From contig CAJBMJ010000547.1 of the NCBI GenBank assembly GCA_903954045.1, forward strand, positions 1 through 39,974: a stretch of 39,974 nt of DNA. Direction: 5' to 3'. The notes under the pieces are model-generated. The model was not told the DNA's origin, did no database searches, and saw only the letters and a program-made list of their open reading frames with translations. Both the position numbers and the translations under genes were made by a program. Shown in pieces: positions 16,462 to 26,176 of the stretch; position 1 is the stretch's first letter, and each line of letters begins with the position of its first letter. The stretch comes from an uncultured beta proteobacterium. GTDB taxonomy: Bacteria; Pseudomonadota; Gammaproteobacteria; Burkholderiales; Burkholderiaceae_C.

Positions 16462-17772
16462 ATGAAACTAGCTGATAACAAAGCCACCCTGTCGTTCAGT
16501 AACGGCAGCCCCAGCGTGGAAATGCCCGTGTACCAAGGCAACATCGGACCGGAGGTCATCGACATCCGCAAGCTGTATGCACAAACGGGAATGTTCACTT
16601 ACGACCCAGGGTTTCTATCCACCGCATCCTGCCAATCTGGAATCACCTACATCGACGGTGACAAAGGTGAGTTGCTGTATCGCGGATACCCCATCGAACA
16701 GTTAGCCACCAACTGCGATTACCTGGACACCTGCTACCTGCTGCTCAAAGGCGAACTGCCCAACGAGACACAGCGTGGCGACTTCCACAAACTGGTAATC
16801 AACCACACCATGGTTAACGAGCAGATGCAGTTCTTCCTGCGTGGCTTCCGCCGCGATGCACACCCCATGGCCGTATTGACCGGCTTGGTGGGTGCTTTGT
16901 CGGCCTTCTACCATGACAGCACCGACATCAATAACCCCGAGCACCGCGAAATTGCGGCCATTCGCCTGATTGCCAAAATGCCCACGCTGGTTGCAATGGC
17001 CTACAAGTACGGTGTTGGTCAGCCCTTCATGTACCCCAAAAATGACCTGAGCTATTCGGGCAACTTCCTGCGCATGATGTTTGGCACGCCCTGCGAAGAC
17101 TACAAGGTCAACCCCGTGATTGAGCGAGCCATGGATCGCATTTTCATCCTGCATGCAGACCACGAGCAAAACGCGTCCACATCTACCGTGCGCCTGTGCG
17201 GTTCTTCCGGCACCAACCCGTTTGCTGCTATTGCAGCCGGTGTGGCCTGCCTGTGGGGCCCTGCACACGGTGGCGCCAATGAGGCGTGCCTGAACATGCT
17301 CGAAGACATTCAGCGCAGCGGTGGCGTCTCCAAGGTCGGAGAATTCATGGAGCAAGTCAAGGACAAGAACTCCGGCGTAAAGCTGATGGGCTTCGGTCAC
17401 CGTGTTTACAAAAACTACGACCCCCGCGCCAAACTCATGCAAGAGACTTGCAATGAAGTCTTGGCTGAACTGGGCCTGGAAAACGACCCCCTGTTCAAGC
17501 TCGCTAAAGAGCTGGAAAAAATTGCTCTGGAAGACGACTACTTTGTGCAGCGCAAGCTCTACCCCAATGTGGACTTCTATTCCGGCATCGTGCAACGTGC
17601 TATCGGCGTTCCGGTCAATCTGTTCACCGGCATCTTTGCGTTGGCCCGTACCGTGGGCTGGATTGCCCAATTGAACGAAATGATCAGCGACCCTGAGTAC
17701 AAGATCGGTCGTCCCCGTCAGTTGTTCACCGGTTCCGTCAAGCGCGATGTGATGCCAATTTCACAGCGCTAA
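16462..17772 (+). CDS. gltA: Citrate synthase (type II)
   Basis: It condenses acetyl-CoA and oxaloacetate into citrate. The 436-aa protein has the usual hexameric type II length. Active-site segments include [15 protein letters not shown] (first catalytic His), [10 protein letters not shown] (second) and [15 protein letters not shown] with the following acidic region. The gene starts 10 bp after sdhE and ends the TCA operon at a strong terminator. Confidence 0.98.
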   Translation: MKLADNKATLSFSNGSPSVEMPVYQGNIGPEVIDIRKLYAQTGMFTYDPGFLSTASCQSGITYIDGDKGELLYRGYPIEQLATNCDYLDTCYLLLKGELPNETQRGDFHKLVINHTMVNEQMQFFLRGFRRDAHPMAVLTGLVGALSAFYHDSTDINNPEHREIAAIRLIAKMPTLVAMAYKYGVGQPFMYPKNDLSYSGNFLRMMFGTPCEDYKVNPVIERAMDRIFILHADHEQNASTSTVRLCGSSGTNPFAAIAAGVACLWGPAHGGANEACLNMLEDIQRSGGVSKVGEFMEQVKDKNSGVKLMGFGHRVYKNYDPRAKLMQETCNEVLAELGLENDPLFKLAKELEKIALEDDYFVQRKLYPNVDFYSGIVQRAIGVPVNLFTGIFALARTVGWIAQLNEMISDPEYKIGRPRQLFTGSVKRDVMPISQR

Positions 17773-17782
17773 ACCAAACCCT

Positions 17783-17820
17783 AAAAAACGCCCGCCGGAC
17801 GATAGCCCGGCGGGCGTTTT
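17783..17820. terminator. Strong, probably bidirectional terminator after gltA
   Basis: CGCCCGCCGG and CCGGCGGGCG form a 10-bp stem with an 8-nt loop. A-runs precede it and TTTT follows, so it could act in both directions. Confidence 0.92.
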
Positions 17821-17864
17821 ACTTTGTCCGAACTAAAATCAAGGATTACTGAGGAAATAGCCCT

Positions 17865-19313
17865 ATGGGACGCACGCTGTACGACAAGCTCTGGGACGAC
17901 CACGTCGTCCATACCGAAGAGGATGGCACCACCATTCTGTATATCGATCGCCATTTGGTGCATGAAGTCACCAGTCCGCAAGCCTTTGAAGGCCTGCGCG
18001 AAGCAGGTCGCAAGGTCTGGCGAGTGAGTTCCATTGTCGCTACAGCAGACCACAACACCCCTACCACCGGATGGGAGCTTGGCTACGACGGCATCACCGA
18101 CCCTACCAGCAAAGAGCAGGTCACCACACTGGACAGCAACATTCGTGAATTCGGGTCAGCCGCCTACTTTCCGTTCCTCTCCAAACGTCAGGGCATCGTG
18201 CATGTCATCGGACCAGAGAACGGCGCTACGCTTCCCGGAATGACCGTGGTTTGCGGTGACTCGCATACCTCCACCCACGGCGCGTTTGGAGCCCTAGCCC
18301 ACGGCATTGGCACCAGCGAGGTAGAGCACGTCATGGCCACACAGACCCTTCTCGCAAAAAAAGCCAAGAACATGCTTGTCAAGGTGGAGGGGCAACTTGC
18401 CAATGGATGTACCGCCAAGGACGTGGTGCTGGCCATCATTGGCAAAATCGGCACGGCTGGCGGCACCGGATACACCATCGAGTTCGGTGGGTCTGCCATC
18501 CGCGGTCTGAGCATGGAAGGCCGCATGACAGTGTGCAACATGGCCATAGAGGCCGGTGCGCGCGCTGGCCTGGTGGCAGTCGACGAGAAAACCATTGAGT
18601 ATGTGAAAGGCCGCCCCTTGGCGCCAGGCCACAGCACAACCAGCGGCGATGCGGCATCCGTGGAGTGGGACCAGGCATTGGTGTACTGGAAGACTCTGCA
18701 TTCAGATGCAGATGCCAAGTTCGATACCGTCGTCGAACTCGATGCTTCTCAGATCGTGCCGCAAGTCACCTGGGGAACCTCTCCTGAAATGGTGCTGGGC
18801 ATCAATGATCGCGTGCCTGATCCTGACAAGGAAAAAGACGCCAACAAGCGCGGTGCCATTGAGCGTGCGCTGGTCTATATGGGACTGGAGCCAGGCAAGG
18901 CTTTGAATGACCTGTCAATCGACAAGGTGTTCATAGGCTCTTGCACCAACAGCCGCATTGAAGACATGCGCGATGCTGCCGCAGTGGTGAAGAAGCTGGG
19001 CCAGCGGGTTGCCAAAAATGTAAAGTTGGCGCTGGTAGTACCCGGCTCCGGCCTTGTGAAAGAGCAGGCCGAGCGCGAAGGACTGCACGAAATCTTCAAG
19101 GCGGCTGGCTTTGAGTGGCGCGAGCCAGGCTGCTCCATGTGCCTGGCCATGAACGCCGACCGACTCGATCCCGGTGAGCGTTGTGCCTCCACGAGCAACC
19201 GCAATTTTGAAGGTCGCCAGGGCGCTGGGGGTCGCACCCACCTGGTAAGTCCTGCCATGGCTGCCGCAGCAGCTATTCACGGTCATTTTGTTGACGTTCG
19301 AAAATTCAGCTAA
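17865..19313 (+). CDS. leuC: 3-isopropylmalate dehydratase large subunit
   Basis: LeuC with LeuD isomerises 2-isopropylmalate to 3-isopropylmalate in leucine synthesis. The 482-aa protein has aconitase-type features: [37 protein letters not shown] (first Fe-S Cys) and [13 protein letters not shown] (the other two). [11 protein letters not shown] near the end is typical. The ribosome site GAGGAA precedes the ATG. It opens the leuC-lipoprotein-leuD-leuB cluster. Confidence 0.97.
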   Translation: MGRTLYDKLWDDHVVHTEEDGTTILYIDRHLVHEVTSPQAFEGLREAGRKVWRVSSIVATADHNTPTTGWELGYDGITDPTSKEQVTTLDSNIREFGSAAYFPFLSKRQGIVHVIGPENGATLPGMTVVCGDSHTSTHGAFGALAHGIGTSEVEHVMATQTLLAKKAKNMLVKVEGQLANGCTAKDVVLAIIGKIGTAGGTGYTIEFGGSAIRGLSMEGRMTVCNMAIEAGARAGLVAVDEKTIEYVKGRPLAPGHSTTSGDAASVEWDQALVYWKTLHSDADAKFDTVVELDASQIVPQVTWGTSPEMVLGINDRVPDPDKEKDANKRGAIERALVYMGLEPGKALNDLSIDKVFIGSCTNSRIEDMRDAAAVVKKLGQRVAKNVKLALVVPGSGLVKEQAEREGLHEIFKAAGFEWREPGCSMCLAMNADRLDPGERCASTSNRNFEGRQGAGGRTHLVSPAMAAAAAIHGHFVDVRKFS

Positions 19314-19331
19314 TTACCCGCGAGGTTCTAC

Positions 19332-19460
19332 ATGAAAACTCTGATCACGCTGCTACTTTCCACCTGCTTTGTACTCCTGTCCGGCTGCAACACAGTCAAG
19401 GGAGTGGGTCAGGACCTGCAAAAGGCGGGCGAAAAAATTGAGGGCGCAGCCAAAAAATGA
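19332..19460 (+). CDS. Entericidin A/B-family small lipoprotein
   Basis: This 42-aa gene is too short for the ORF track. It encodes a signal peptide [19 protein letters not shown] with lipobox LSGC, then [20 protein letters not shown]. The mature part matches the entericidin pattern (CNT-x-[RK]-GVG-x-D, then a short amphipathic helix). Entericidins are small membrane lipoproteins linked to stress or cell lysis in enterobacteria; the role here is unknown. It sits 18 bp after leuC and its stop overlaps the leuD start (ATGA), so leuD translation is probably coupled to it. The intact frame, lipobox and coupling make it a real gene. Confidence 0.9.
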   Translation: MKTLITLLLSTCFVLLSGCNTVKGVGQDLQKAGEKIEGAAKK

Positions 19461-20107
19461 AGAGCTTTACCGTACACAAGGGACTGGTTGCGCCCATGGA
19501 CCGTGAAAACGTCGACACGGACGCCATCATTCCCAAGCAGTTCCTGAAATCCATTCGCAAAACCGGTTTCGGCCAGAACCTCTTTGACGAGTGGCGCTAT
19601 CTGGACGCAGGCTTTCCAGGCCAGGACCCCGCAAGCCGCCGACCCAACCCCGACTTTGTACTCAACCAGCCACGTTACCGGGGTGCCTCCATTCTGCTGG
19701 CGCGCAAAAATTTTGGATGCGGGTCTTCCCGCGAGCATGCGCCGTGGGCCCTCGACCAGTTTGGTTTTCGCGCCATCATTGCGCCAAGCTATGCAGACAT
19801 CTTTTTCAATAACAGCTTCAAAAACGGCTTGCTTCCCATCGTCCTCAGCGAAACCGCCGTGGACCATTTGTTTGACGAAGCTGTGGCATTCCCGGGCTAT
19901 GCGCTCACCATCGATCTGGAGCGCCAGGTCGTCGTCAAGCCCTCGGGTGATGAAATTGCGTTCGATGTGCAGGCCTTTCGCAAGTACTGCCTGCTCAACG
20001 GCTTTGATGACATTGGCCTGACCTTGCGCCACGCCGACAAAATCAAGGCCTTTGAGACCGAACGTTTGGCACAAAAACCCTGGCTAGCCCACAGTATGCA
20101 AGCGTAA
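19457..20107 (+). CDS. leuD: 3-isopropylmalate dehydratase small subunit
   Basis: Swivel-domain partner of LeuC. The 216-aa protein starts [30 protein letters not shown] and contains [14 protein letters not shown], the substrate-specificity region of the isopropylmalate isomerase small subunit. It overlaps the upstream lipoprotein gene by 4 bp (ATGA) and lacks an obvious ribosome site of its own, which fits coupling. Confidence 0.97.
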   Translation: MKSFTVHKGLVAPMDRENVDTDAIIPKQFLKSIRKTGFGQNLFDEWRYLDAGFPGQDPASRRPNPDFVLNQPRYRGASILLARKNFGCGSSREHAPWALDQFGFRAIIAPSYADIFFNNSFKNGLLPIVLSETAVDHLFDEAVAFPGYALTIDLERQVVVKPSGDEIAFDVQAFRKYCLLNGFDDIGLTLRHADKIKAFETERLAQKPWLAHSMQA

Positions 20108-20141
20108 GCAGCTACAAAAAACATAGTAATTCAAGGATCCC

Positions 20142-21212
20142 ATGAAAATTGCAGTGCTGCCGGGTGACGGCATCGGAACCGAAATTGTGGCCGAGGCCGT
20201 CAAGGTCTTGAAGGTATTGGAACTTCCACTGGAGATGGAAAATGCTCTGGTAGGTGGTGCAGCCTATGAAGCGCACGGCCATCCATTGCCAGAGACAACG
20301 CTCAAGTTGGCCAAAGAGTCTGATGCCATTTTGTTTGGTGCCGTGGGAGACTGGAAATACGACAAGCTCGACCGCCCGTTACGCCCGGAGCAAGCCATTC
20401 TGGGCCTGCGCAAAAACTTGGGGCTCTTTGCCAACTTCCGCCCCGCCATTTGCTACGAACAACTAGTCGGAGCATCCAGCCTCAAGCCCGAACTGATTGC
20501 CGGATTGGACATCCTCATCATCCGTGAACTGACCGGCGACATCTACTTTGGCCAGCCGCGCGGCCGTCGCACGGCTGTTGATGGGCATTTCCCTGGTGCA
20601 GAAGAGGCCTTTGACACTATGCGCTACAGCAAGCCCGAGATCGAGCGCATTGCCCACGTCGCATTCCAGGCCGCACGCAAGCGAAATAAAAAGGTCACCA
20701 GCGTGGACAAGGCCAACGTGCTGGAAACTTTCCAGTTCTGGAAGGATGTGGTCACGGAGGTCCACGCACAGTACCCCGACGTTGAGTTGCAGCACATGTA
20801 CGTGGATAACGCTGCCATGCAACTGGTCAAGGCGCCCAAGGCCTTTGATGTAGTGGTCACCGGTAATATGTTTGGCGACATCCTGTCTGACGAAGCCTCT
20901 ATGCTCACCGGCTCCATTGGCATGCTCCCTTCAGCGAGTTTGAACTCCAGCAACCAGGGTTTGTACGAACCCAGTCATGGAAGTGCACCGGACATTGCAG
21001 GCAAAGGCATCGCCAATCCGCTGGCCACTATTTTGTCGGCCGCCATGATGCTGCGTTTCAGTTTGAACCAGGAAGCCGCTGCGCTGCGTATTGAAACGGC
21101 TGTTCAAAAAGTGCTGCAGCAAGGTTTGCGTACTGCGGACATCTTCAGCGAAGGCACCACCAAAGTCAGCACCGTTCAAATGGGTGACGCTGTCGTCAAG
21201 GCCCTGGGCTGA
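20142..21212 (+). CDS. leuB: 3-isopropylmalate dehydrogenase
   Basis: It oxidatively decarboxylates 3-isopropylmalate with NAD, the third step of leucine synthesis. The 356-aa protein has the family start [23 protein letters not shown], the [14 protein letters not shown] substrate loop, [31 protein letters not shown] and the NAD loop [23 protein letters not shown] precedes the ATG. The 34-bp leuD-leuB spacer contains GCAGCTAC...CATAGT, possibly a degraded fragment of the dispersed repeat family. Confidence 0.98.
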   Translation: MKIAVLPGDGIGTEIVAEAVKVLKVLELPLEMENALVGGAAYEAHGHPLPETTLKLAKESDAILFGAVGDWKYDKLDRPLRPEQAILGLRKNLGLFANFRPAICYEQLVGASSLKPELIAGLDILIIRELTGDIYFGQPRGRRTAVDGHFPGAEEAFDTMRYSKPEIERIAHVAFQAARKRNKKVTSVDKANVLETFQFWKDVVTEVHAQYPDVELQHMYVDNAAMQLVKAPKAFDVVVTGNMFGDILSDEASMLTGSIGMLPSASLNSSNQGLYEPSHGSAPDIAGKGIANPLATILSAAMMLRFSLNQEAAALRIETAVQKVLQQGLRTADIFSEGTTKVSTVQMGDAVVKALG

Positions 21213-21225
21213 TCATTCATTTGCG

Positions 21226-21253
21226 GCGGCCTGTAAGCCTTGTTTCAGGCCGC
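21226..21253. other. Perfect hairpin after leuB
   Basis: GCGGCCTG and CAGGCCGC form an 8-bp stem around a 12-nt loop, 14 bp after leuB. There is no U-run on either side, so it is more likely an mRNA 3'-stabiliser or Rho-linked structure than an intrinsic terminator. Confidence 0.5.
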
Positions 21254-21259
21254 GTCTAC

Positions 21260-21265
21260 TACAAT
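21260..21265 (+). promoter_or_regulatory. Candidate -10 box for the asd leader
   Basis: TACAAT lies 7 bp before the ATG of the small leader ORF, so a transcript starting there would have almost no untranslated leader. No good -35 box at 16-18 bp spacing is visible, so the promoter is tentative. Confidence 0.35.
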
Positions 21266-21272
21266 TAGCGCC

Positions 21273-21374
21273 ATGTTTCGCGCACGCACATTTCTGCTGA
21301 ACGTCGCCATGGTCGCCAAGACCGGCGGTGCCGTGCGCGCAAACACCTCCAAAACCACGACCATTAAAGGCTGA
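21273..21374 (+). CDS. Putative leader peptide upstream of asd (33 aa)
   Basis: The short ORF reads MFRARTFLLNVAMVAK and on to NTSKTTTIKG before TGA. It ends with a cluster of Thr, Lys and Ile codons (ACC TCC AAA ACC ACG ACC ATT AAA), amino acids made from the product of the next gene, asd. The stop codon lies inside a hairpin, and an intrinsic terminator with alternative pairings follows before asd. This layout resembles attenuator leader peptides such as thrL. I do not recognise the peptide from any family. It could also be a chance ORF or a conserved small protein with its own role. Confidence 0.45.
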   Translation: MFRARTFLLNVAMVAKTGGAVRANTSKTTTIKG

Positions 21375-21449
21375 TCCAGCCCGGTTCGTCGTGCGCCCTC
21401 CCCGGCCAGACGAGCCGGGGGAACAGTCTGGTCACACTGTTTTTATTTT
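21369..21449 (+). promoter_or_regulatory. Candidate transcription attenuator of asd
   Basis: Four pairings compete. GGCTG/CAGCC (21369-21381) includes the leader stop. CCCGGTTCGTC pairs with GACGAGCCGGG (21380-21390 with 21409-21419; 11 pairs with one G-U). CCAGAC pairs with GTCTGG (21406-21411 with 21426-21431). AACAGT/ACTGTT (21422-21441) is followed by a T-run. The second and third share bases, and the third disrupts the terminator stem, the logic of an attenuator. Folding was judged by eye. Confidence 0.45.
21422..21449 (+). terminator. Intrinsic terminator just upstream of asd
   Basis: AACAGT and ACTGTT flank an 8-nt loop and lead into TTTTTATTTT. The stem is short and AU-rich, possibly extended by G-U pairs. 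It ends 14 bp before the asd start codon, so transcription into asd must pass it. Confidence 0.55.
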
Positions 21450-21463
21450 GAAAGGGCAATGAA

Positions 21464-22594
21464 ATGAGCAAGTTAGTAGGATTGGTGGGCTGGCGCGGCA
21501 TGGTCGGCTCTGTCTTGATGGACCGCATGCAGGCCGAAGGCGACTTTGGCCTGATCGAACCCCTGTTTTTCTCCACCTCCAATTCCGGAGGCAAAGCCCC
21601 CGCGCAGGCCAAAAACGAAACTACGCTGCAAGACGCCTTCGATATCGAAGCGCTCAAGCGTTGCGACATCATCATCAGCGCCCAGGGTGGCGACTACACC
21701 ACGGAGGTATTCCCCAAGCTGCGCGCTTCTGGCTGGAATGGCCACTGGATTGACGCGGCCTCCACCCTGCGGATGGAGAAAGATGCAGTCATTATTCTGG
21801 ACCCGGTCAACATGCCTGTGATCAAGGACGCCTTGGCAAAAAGTGGAAGAAACTGGGTAGGCGGAAACTGCACAGTCAGTTGCATGCTGATGGGCGTAGG
21901 TGCTCTGTACAAGGCCGGTTTGGTCGAATGGATGAGCACACAAACCTACCAGGCAGCCTCAGGCGGCGGTGCGCAGCACATGCGTGAATTGCTCACCCAA
22001 TATGGCACCCTCAATGCAGAAGTCAAAGCCTTGCTTGACGACCCGAAGAGCGCCATTCTCGAAATCGACCGCAAGGTGATCGCCAAGCAGCGCGCGCTGA
22101 CCAGCGCCGAGACTGCCAACTTCGGCGTTCCCTTGGGCGGCTCACTGATTCCCTGGATCGACAAAGACCTGGGCAACGGTCAGTCCAAGGAAGAGTGGAA
22201 AGGCATGGCAGAAACCAACAAAATTCTGGGTATGGGCGACGGATTTGGCTCAGCCGCTATTCCGGTGGACGGGTTCTGCGTGCGCGTAGGGGCCATGCGC
22301 TGTCACAGCCAGGCGCTGACCTTCAAGCTCAAAAAGGATGTTTCCTGTGCAGACATTGAAGCCATGATTGCCGCCGACAACCAGTGGGTCAAAGTGGTGC
22401 CCAATACCCGTGAAGCCACCATCAAAGACCTGACACCTGTGGCAGTCACTGGCACCATGACAATTCCAGTAGGCCGTATCCGCAAACTCGCCATGGGGCC
22501 TGAGTATGTGGGGGCGTTCACCATCGGCGACCAGTTGCTTTGGGGAGCGGCCGAGCCTTTGCGCCGTATGTTGCGCATCCTGCTGGAGGCCTGA
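21464..22594 (+). CDS. asd: Aspartate-semialdehyde dehydrogenase
   Basis: It reduces aspartyl phosphate to aspartate semialdehyde, the branch point to lysine/diaminopimelate, threonine, isoleucine and methionine. The 376-aa protein begins [20 protein letters not shown] with the NADP-binding loop. The catalytic cysteine is in [17 protein letters not shown], and [15 protein letters not shown] is typical of the gamma/beta-proteobacterial form. A ribosome site AAAGGG lies upstream. The conserved neighbour order asd-fimV-truA follows. Confidence 0.97.
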   Translation: MSKLVGLVGWRGMVGSVLMDRMQAEGDFGLIEPLFFSTSNSGGKAPAQAKNETTLQDAFDIEALKRCDIIISAQGGDYTTEVFPKLRASGWNGHWIDAASTLRMEKDAVIILDPVNMPVIKDALAKSGRNWVGGNCTVSCMLMGVGALYKAGLVEWMSTQTYQAASGGGAQHMRELLTQYGTLNAEVKALLDDPKSAILEIDRKVIAKQRALTSAETANFGVPLGGSLIPWIDKDLGNGQSKEEWKGMAETNKILGMGDGFGSAAIPVDGFCVRVGAMRCHSQALTFKLKKDVSCADIEAMIAADNQWVKVVPNTREATIKDLTPVAVTGTMTIPVGRIRKLAMGPEYVGAFTIGDQLLWGAAEPLRRMLRILLEA

Positions 22595-22612
22595 TTCTCC
22601 AGAATTCCTGTT

Positions 22613-22648
22613 CGGCCCGACAAACATCCAGGCTTGTCGGGCCGTTGT
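22613..22648 (+). terminator. Terminator after asd
   Basis: CGGCCCGACAA and TTGTCGGGCCG form a perfect 11-bp stem with a 10-nt loop, followed by a short TTGT. The U-run is weak, but the position 18 bp after asd fits termination. Beyond it, up to fimV at 22831, I see only an isolated TAAAAT and the fimV ribosome site. Confidence 0.75.
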
Positions 22649-22830
22649 CACTGGACAACACTCTAGACGAACAACTGAGCCCCTAAAATGGGCCTTACAA
22701 GTTGAGATGTTTCTTAGCTTGTCACGCTAAGACATTGATGTTAAGGTACTTTTTCAATATTTGGGCTCGGCGTTGGCGCTGCGGTTCTCTCCTGTTTTTG
22801 CCGCTCGCCTGAGCTCCGGAGGCTAATAAA

Positions 22831-25347
22831 TTGATCGTTAAGTCACACCGCTGGCCCAAAACTGCGCTGGCGTTAGCAGTTGCCGCCGTACTGGGACTAT
22901 CGTCCTCGGGAGCCTTCGCGCTTTCTCTGGGGCGCATTACCGTTCTTTCAGCCTTGGGCGAAGGCTTGCGTGCGGAAATCGATGTGCCTGATATCAACAC
23001 CGATGAAGCAGCCACCTTGAAGGCCCAGATCGCAGCGCCGTCAGCTTTTGCTTCGGCGGGCATGGAATTCAACCCTGCCCTGACTGGATTGCAGATCAGC
23101 TTGCAGAGGCGCCCTGATGGACGCAACTACATTCGCGTCAGTGGTGAACGTGCCATCAACGATCCCTTTATCGATTTGATTTTGGAGGCCAGTTGGTCAT
23201 CCGGCCGGATCGTGCGGGATTACACCCTGTTGTTCGACCCACCAGCGCTACGTCAGGCAAGCCCTGCACCGACGCTGGCGCAAACCCCTAGCGCTGCACC
23301 AAGCCCGAGCACTACAACTGGCTCCAGCAGAACCCAAACTACTGCCCCCGAACCTGCCCCCGCCAGAATTGTTCCCAAGGCTGCGCCCTTGCCGCCGAAA
23401 GCTGCGCCACAGACTCAAAGCGTTGCTCCCTCCGACAAGCAGTGGCTTGTCAAGGAAGGAGACACTGCCAGCAAGATCGCCAACCGAAACAAACCCAGCG
23501 GGGTTTCACTCGACCAAATGTTGGTTGCCCTGTTGCGTACCAATCCAGACGCTTTCTCCAGAGAAAACATCAATCGTCTGCGCAGCGGCGTTGTGGTGGA
23601 TATACCGACCCAGGAAGAAGCCCTGGCGACTCCCAGCCAAGAGGCCACTCAAATCGTGATGGCCCACAGCAAAGACTTCAACGAGTTCCGTCGGAGCCTG
23701 GCCGCGAGTGCGCCCAAAGCAGATGTAGCGCCAAGTGACCGCAAAACCAGTGGCAAGGTCGACACCAAGATTGAAGACAAGAAGCCTGCCGCGGCTGCGC
23801 CCGACAAGCTGACTTTGTCCAAAGGCTCTGTTCAGGCGAAGGCCGACGAAGCCCGTATAGCGAAAGAGCGTGCCGACAAAGATGCAGCTGCAAGGGCGGC
23901 CGAAATCGCCAAAAACATTCAGGATCTGAGCAAACTCAGCGCTGCCAGTGCACCCGCAAGTACGCCCAAGACCGTCCCAGCTGACAAGCCATCACCAGCC
24001 GCCTCAGCGCCCGTCAACGCGGCCTCTGACATGGCCGTGACAGCACCGGCAATGCCAGCGGCATCTGCACCAGAAGCTGCTGCCTCTGTGCCACAGCCTG
24101 CCGCTTCAGCAGCGGAAAAGCCAAAGCTACCAGCATCAGCCCCCCCGGCCCCTATGCCGGAGCCTCCTGGTTTGCTCGATGAGCTGCTGGGTGATCCCAT
24201 GGTGCCTCTCGCCGCAGGCGGTCTGGTTGCCTTGCTCGGAGGATTCGCTTTTTACCGCGTTCGCCAGCGCAAGAAGAAAGAGAACCATGACGACAGTTCC
24301 TTCCTTGACAGCAAGCTGCAGCCAGAATCCTTCTTTGACGCAAGCGGGGGGCAGCACGTCGATACGGCCAATGCAGGCACCGGCAACCCCTCCTCCATGG
24401 TGTATTCCACCAGCCAGCTCGAAGGTGCCGATGATGTGGATCCGGTTGCTGAGGCTGATGTGTACCTGGCATACGGACGCGATGCGCAAGCCGAGGAAAT
24501 TCTCAAAACAGCGGCAAAAACAAACCCTGACCGTCTGGCCATTCATACCAAATTACTGGAAATTTTTGCCAAACGACGCGATACCGCCAATTTCCAGACA
24601 ACGGCACAGCATGCCTTCACACTCACCGGTGTCGACACGCCCGAATGGCAGCGCATTTGCGAGTTGGGCTTGAGTATTGATCCCGAGAATCCCCTGTACC
24701 AGCCTGGTGGTGCCACCGCCAGCGCTTTTGCCACATTGGCACGCATGTCAGAGCCGGAACCTGGAGCCTTCAATGCCACGGTGGTGCAAGCGACCGACGC
24801 ACACCTGAAAACAGGTGGCACGGATGTCGATCTGGACCTGGACTTTTCTGCAGAACAAAAGGCCGCGGAGCCAGCTGAGCCGAAACCTGCCGAACCTGCA
24901 CCAGACCAGACCACCAAACTCGATGCCGTGGCAGCGGATTCGCCAATGGACCTGGACTTTGATATTTCCGCGCCTGCAGAACTCACTGCCACTCCTGAAC
25001 TTCCTGACATCTCCCTATCGCTGGACGAACCGGGTCCGGCACCTACAACTAAAGCAGAGGCCCCCAAGCCAGCTCCCGCTCCAGTGGAAGATGCCCACAT
25101 GCTGGAATTCGACATGGACTCCCTCTCTCTGGACCTGGAGCCACCCGCGGCCAAACCCGTGGAAACCGCTACAGAGGCGCCTGATTCAGGAACCGAAGAT
25201 CCCCTGGAAACCAAATTGGCACTGGCCGAGGAATTTGTGTCCATCGGGGACGAAGATGGCGCACGCGCCCTGATCGAGGAGGTCATCTCCGAAGCCACTG
25301 GTGCAATGAAAGCCAAAGCGCAAAGCGCGCTGGCCAATTTAAGCTGA
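22831..25347 (+). CDS. fimV: FimV-family polar/type IV pilus assembly protein
   Basis: FimV is an inner-membrane, peptidoglycan-binding hub that organises type IV pili and polar machinery. The 838-aa protein starts with TTG after a strong GGAGG site. It has a signal peptide to about residue 30 (SSSGAFA), then the FimV N-terminal domain (LSLGRITVLSALGEGLRAEI; about 31-135). A Pro/Ala-rich linker, a LysM domain (about 203-255; QWLVKEGDTASKIANRN) and a long Ala/Pro/Ser region follow. A single transmembrane helix (about 455-475; VPLAAGGLVALLGGFAFYRV), an acidic TPR-like cytoplasmic region and the C-terminal FimV domain (about 787-838; ETKLALAEEFVSIGDEDGAR) complete it. The asd-fimV-truA order matches Pseudomonas and other proteobacteria. 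Confidence 0.93.
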   Translation: MIVKSHRWPKTALALAVAAVLGLSSSGAFALSLGRITVLSALGEGLRAEIDVPDINTDEAATLKAQIAAPSAFASAGMEFNPALTGLQISLQRRPDGRNYIRVSGERAINDPFIDLILEASWSSGRIVRDYTLLFDPPALRQASPAPTLAQTPSAAPSPSTTTGSSRTQTTAPEPAPARIVPKAAPLPPKAAPQTQSVAPSDKQWLVKEGDTASKIANRNKPSGVSLDQMLVALLRTNPDAFSRENINRLRSGVVVDIPTQEEALATPSQEATQIVMAHSKDFNEFRRSLAASAPKADVAPSDRKTSGKVDTKIEDKKPAAAAPDKLTLSKGSVQAKADEARIAKERADKDAAARAAEIAKNIQDLSKLSAASAPASTPKTVPADKPSPAASAPVNAASDMAVTAPAMPAASAPEAAASVPQPAASAAEKPKLPASAPPAPMPEPPGLLDELLGDPMVPLAAGGLVALLGGFAFYRVRQRKKKENHDDSSFLDSKLQPESFFDASGGQHVDTANAGTGNPSSMVYSTSQLEGADDVDPVAEADVYLAYGRDAQAEEILKTAAKTNPDRLAIHTKLLEIFAKRRDTANFQTTAQHAFTLTGVDTPEWQRICELGLSIDPENPLYQPGGATASAFATLARMSEPEPGAFNATVVQATDAHLKTGGTDVDLDLDFSAEQKAAEPAEPKPAEPAPDQTTKLDAVAADSPMDLDFDISAPAELTATPELPDISLSLDEPGPAPTTKAEAPKPAPAPVEDAHMLEFDMDSLSLDLEPPAAKPVETATEAPDSGTEDPLETKLALAEEFVSIGDEDGARALIEEVISEATGAMKAKAQSALANLS

Positions 25348-25393
25348 TACGGCCCGGAAAGCGCTGCACTGTGAGTTCAGGGCGATAGCCACC

Positions 25394-26176
25394 ATGAGAG
25401 TGGCGCTGGGAATCAGCTACAACGGACAGGCTTACCAGGGTTGGCAAAGCCAGTCCTCAGGACAAACCATTCAGGACCAGCTGGAGAAAGCGCTCGGCAA
25501 GTTTGCGGCCCAGCGCGTTTCCACCATTTGCGCCGGGCGCACCGATTCCGGGGTGCACGGCATCATGCAGGTAGTGCACTTTGACACCCTGTTGCAGCGT
25601 GACACCTACTCCTGGGTGCGCGGCACCAATGCCAACCTTCCCCGCGACATTGCTGTGCAATGGGCTGTGGAAACGCCAGACACTTTCCATTGCCGTGCCA
25701 GCGCCCAGTCCAGGCGCTATGCCTATGTGCTTTACGAATCCCAAATCCGCCCCAGCGTAGACCAAGGGCGCGTTGGGTGGACCTTTCATTCGCTCGATTT
25801 GGCCGCTATGCGCGAAGCCGCAGATATGCTGCTGGGAGAGCACGACTTCACCTCCTTTCGGGCCTCGCAATGCCAGGCCCTGAGCCCCGTCAAGAACATA
25901 CTGGAAATAGCCTTCAGCAAGCGCGGTTCCTACTGGCGTATCGAGTTTGAAGCCAATGCCTTTCTGCACCACATGATTCGCAACATCATGGGCTGCCTGG
26001 TGGAGATCGGCAAAGGTCGCAAGCCCGTCCAATGGATGGCCGAAGTGCTGGCCGCCCGGGACCGCCGCGTTGCTGCCCCCACCTTTTCGCCCGATGGCTT
26101 GTATTTTTTGGGCCCGCGCTACGACGCCAAGTGGGGCATCCCCGACCGTGCGCCTGCGTATGATGGCCTTCCATGA
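25394..26176 (+). CDS. truA: tRNA pseudouridine(38-40) synthase
   Basis: TruA makes pseudouridine at positions 38-40 in the anticodon stem-loop. The 260-aa protein starts RVALGISYNGQAYQGWQSQ and has the catalytic aspartate 51 in CAGRTDSGVHG. HDFTSFRASQCQA and EANAFLHHMIRNIMGCLVEIG are further family segments. Its stop overlaps the trpF start (ATGA), so the two are co-translated. Confidence 0.96.
   Translation: MRVALGISYNGQAYQGWQSQSSGQTIQDQLEKALGKFAAQRVSTICAGRTDSGVHGIMQVVHFDTLLQRDTYSWVRGTNANLPRDIAVQWAVETPDTFHCRASAQSRRYAYVLYESQIRPSVDQGRVGWTFHSLDLAAMREAADMLLGEHDFTSFRASQCQALSPVKNILEIAFSKRGSYWRIEFEANAFLHHMIRNIMGCLVEIGKGRKPVQWMAEVLAARDRRVAAPTFSPDGLYFLGPRYDAKWGIPDRAPAYDGLP

Noticed and set aside
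21226-21253. Intrinsic terminator for leuB
   Set aside because: The hairpin is perfect but has no U-run on either strand, so it is listed only as a hairpin.
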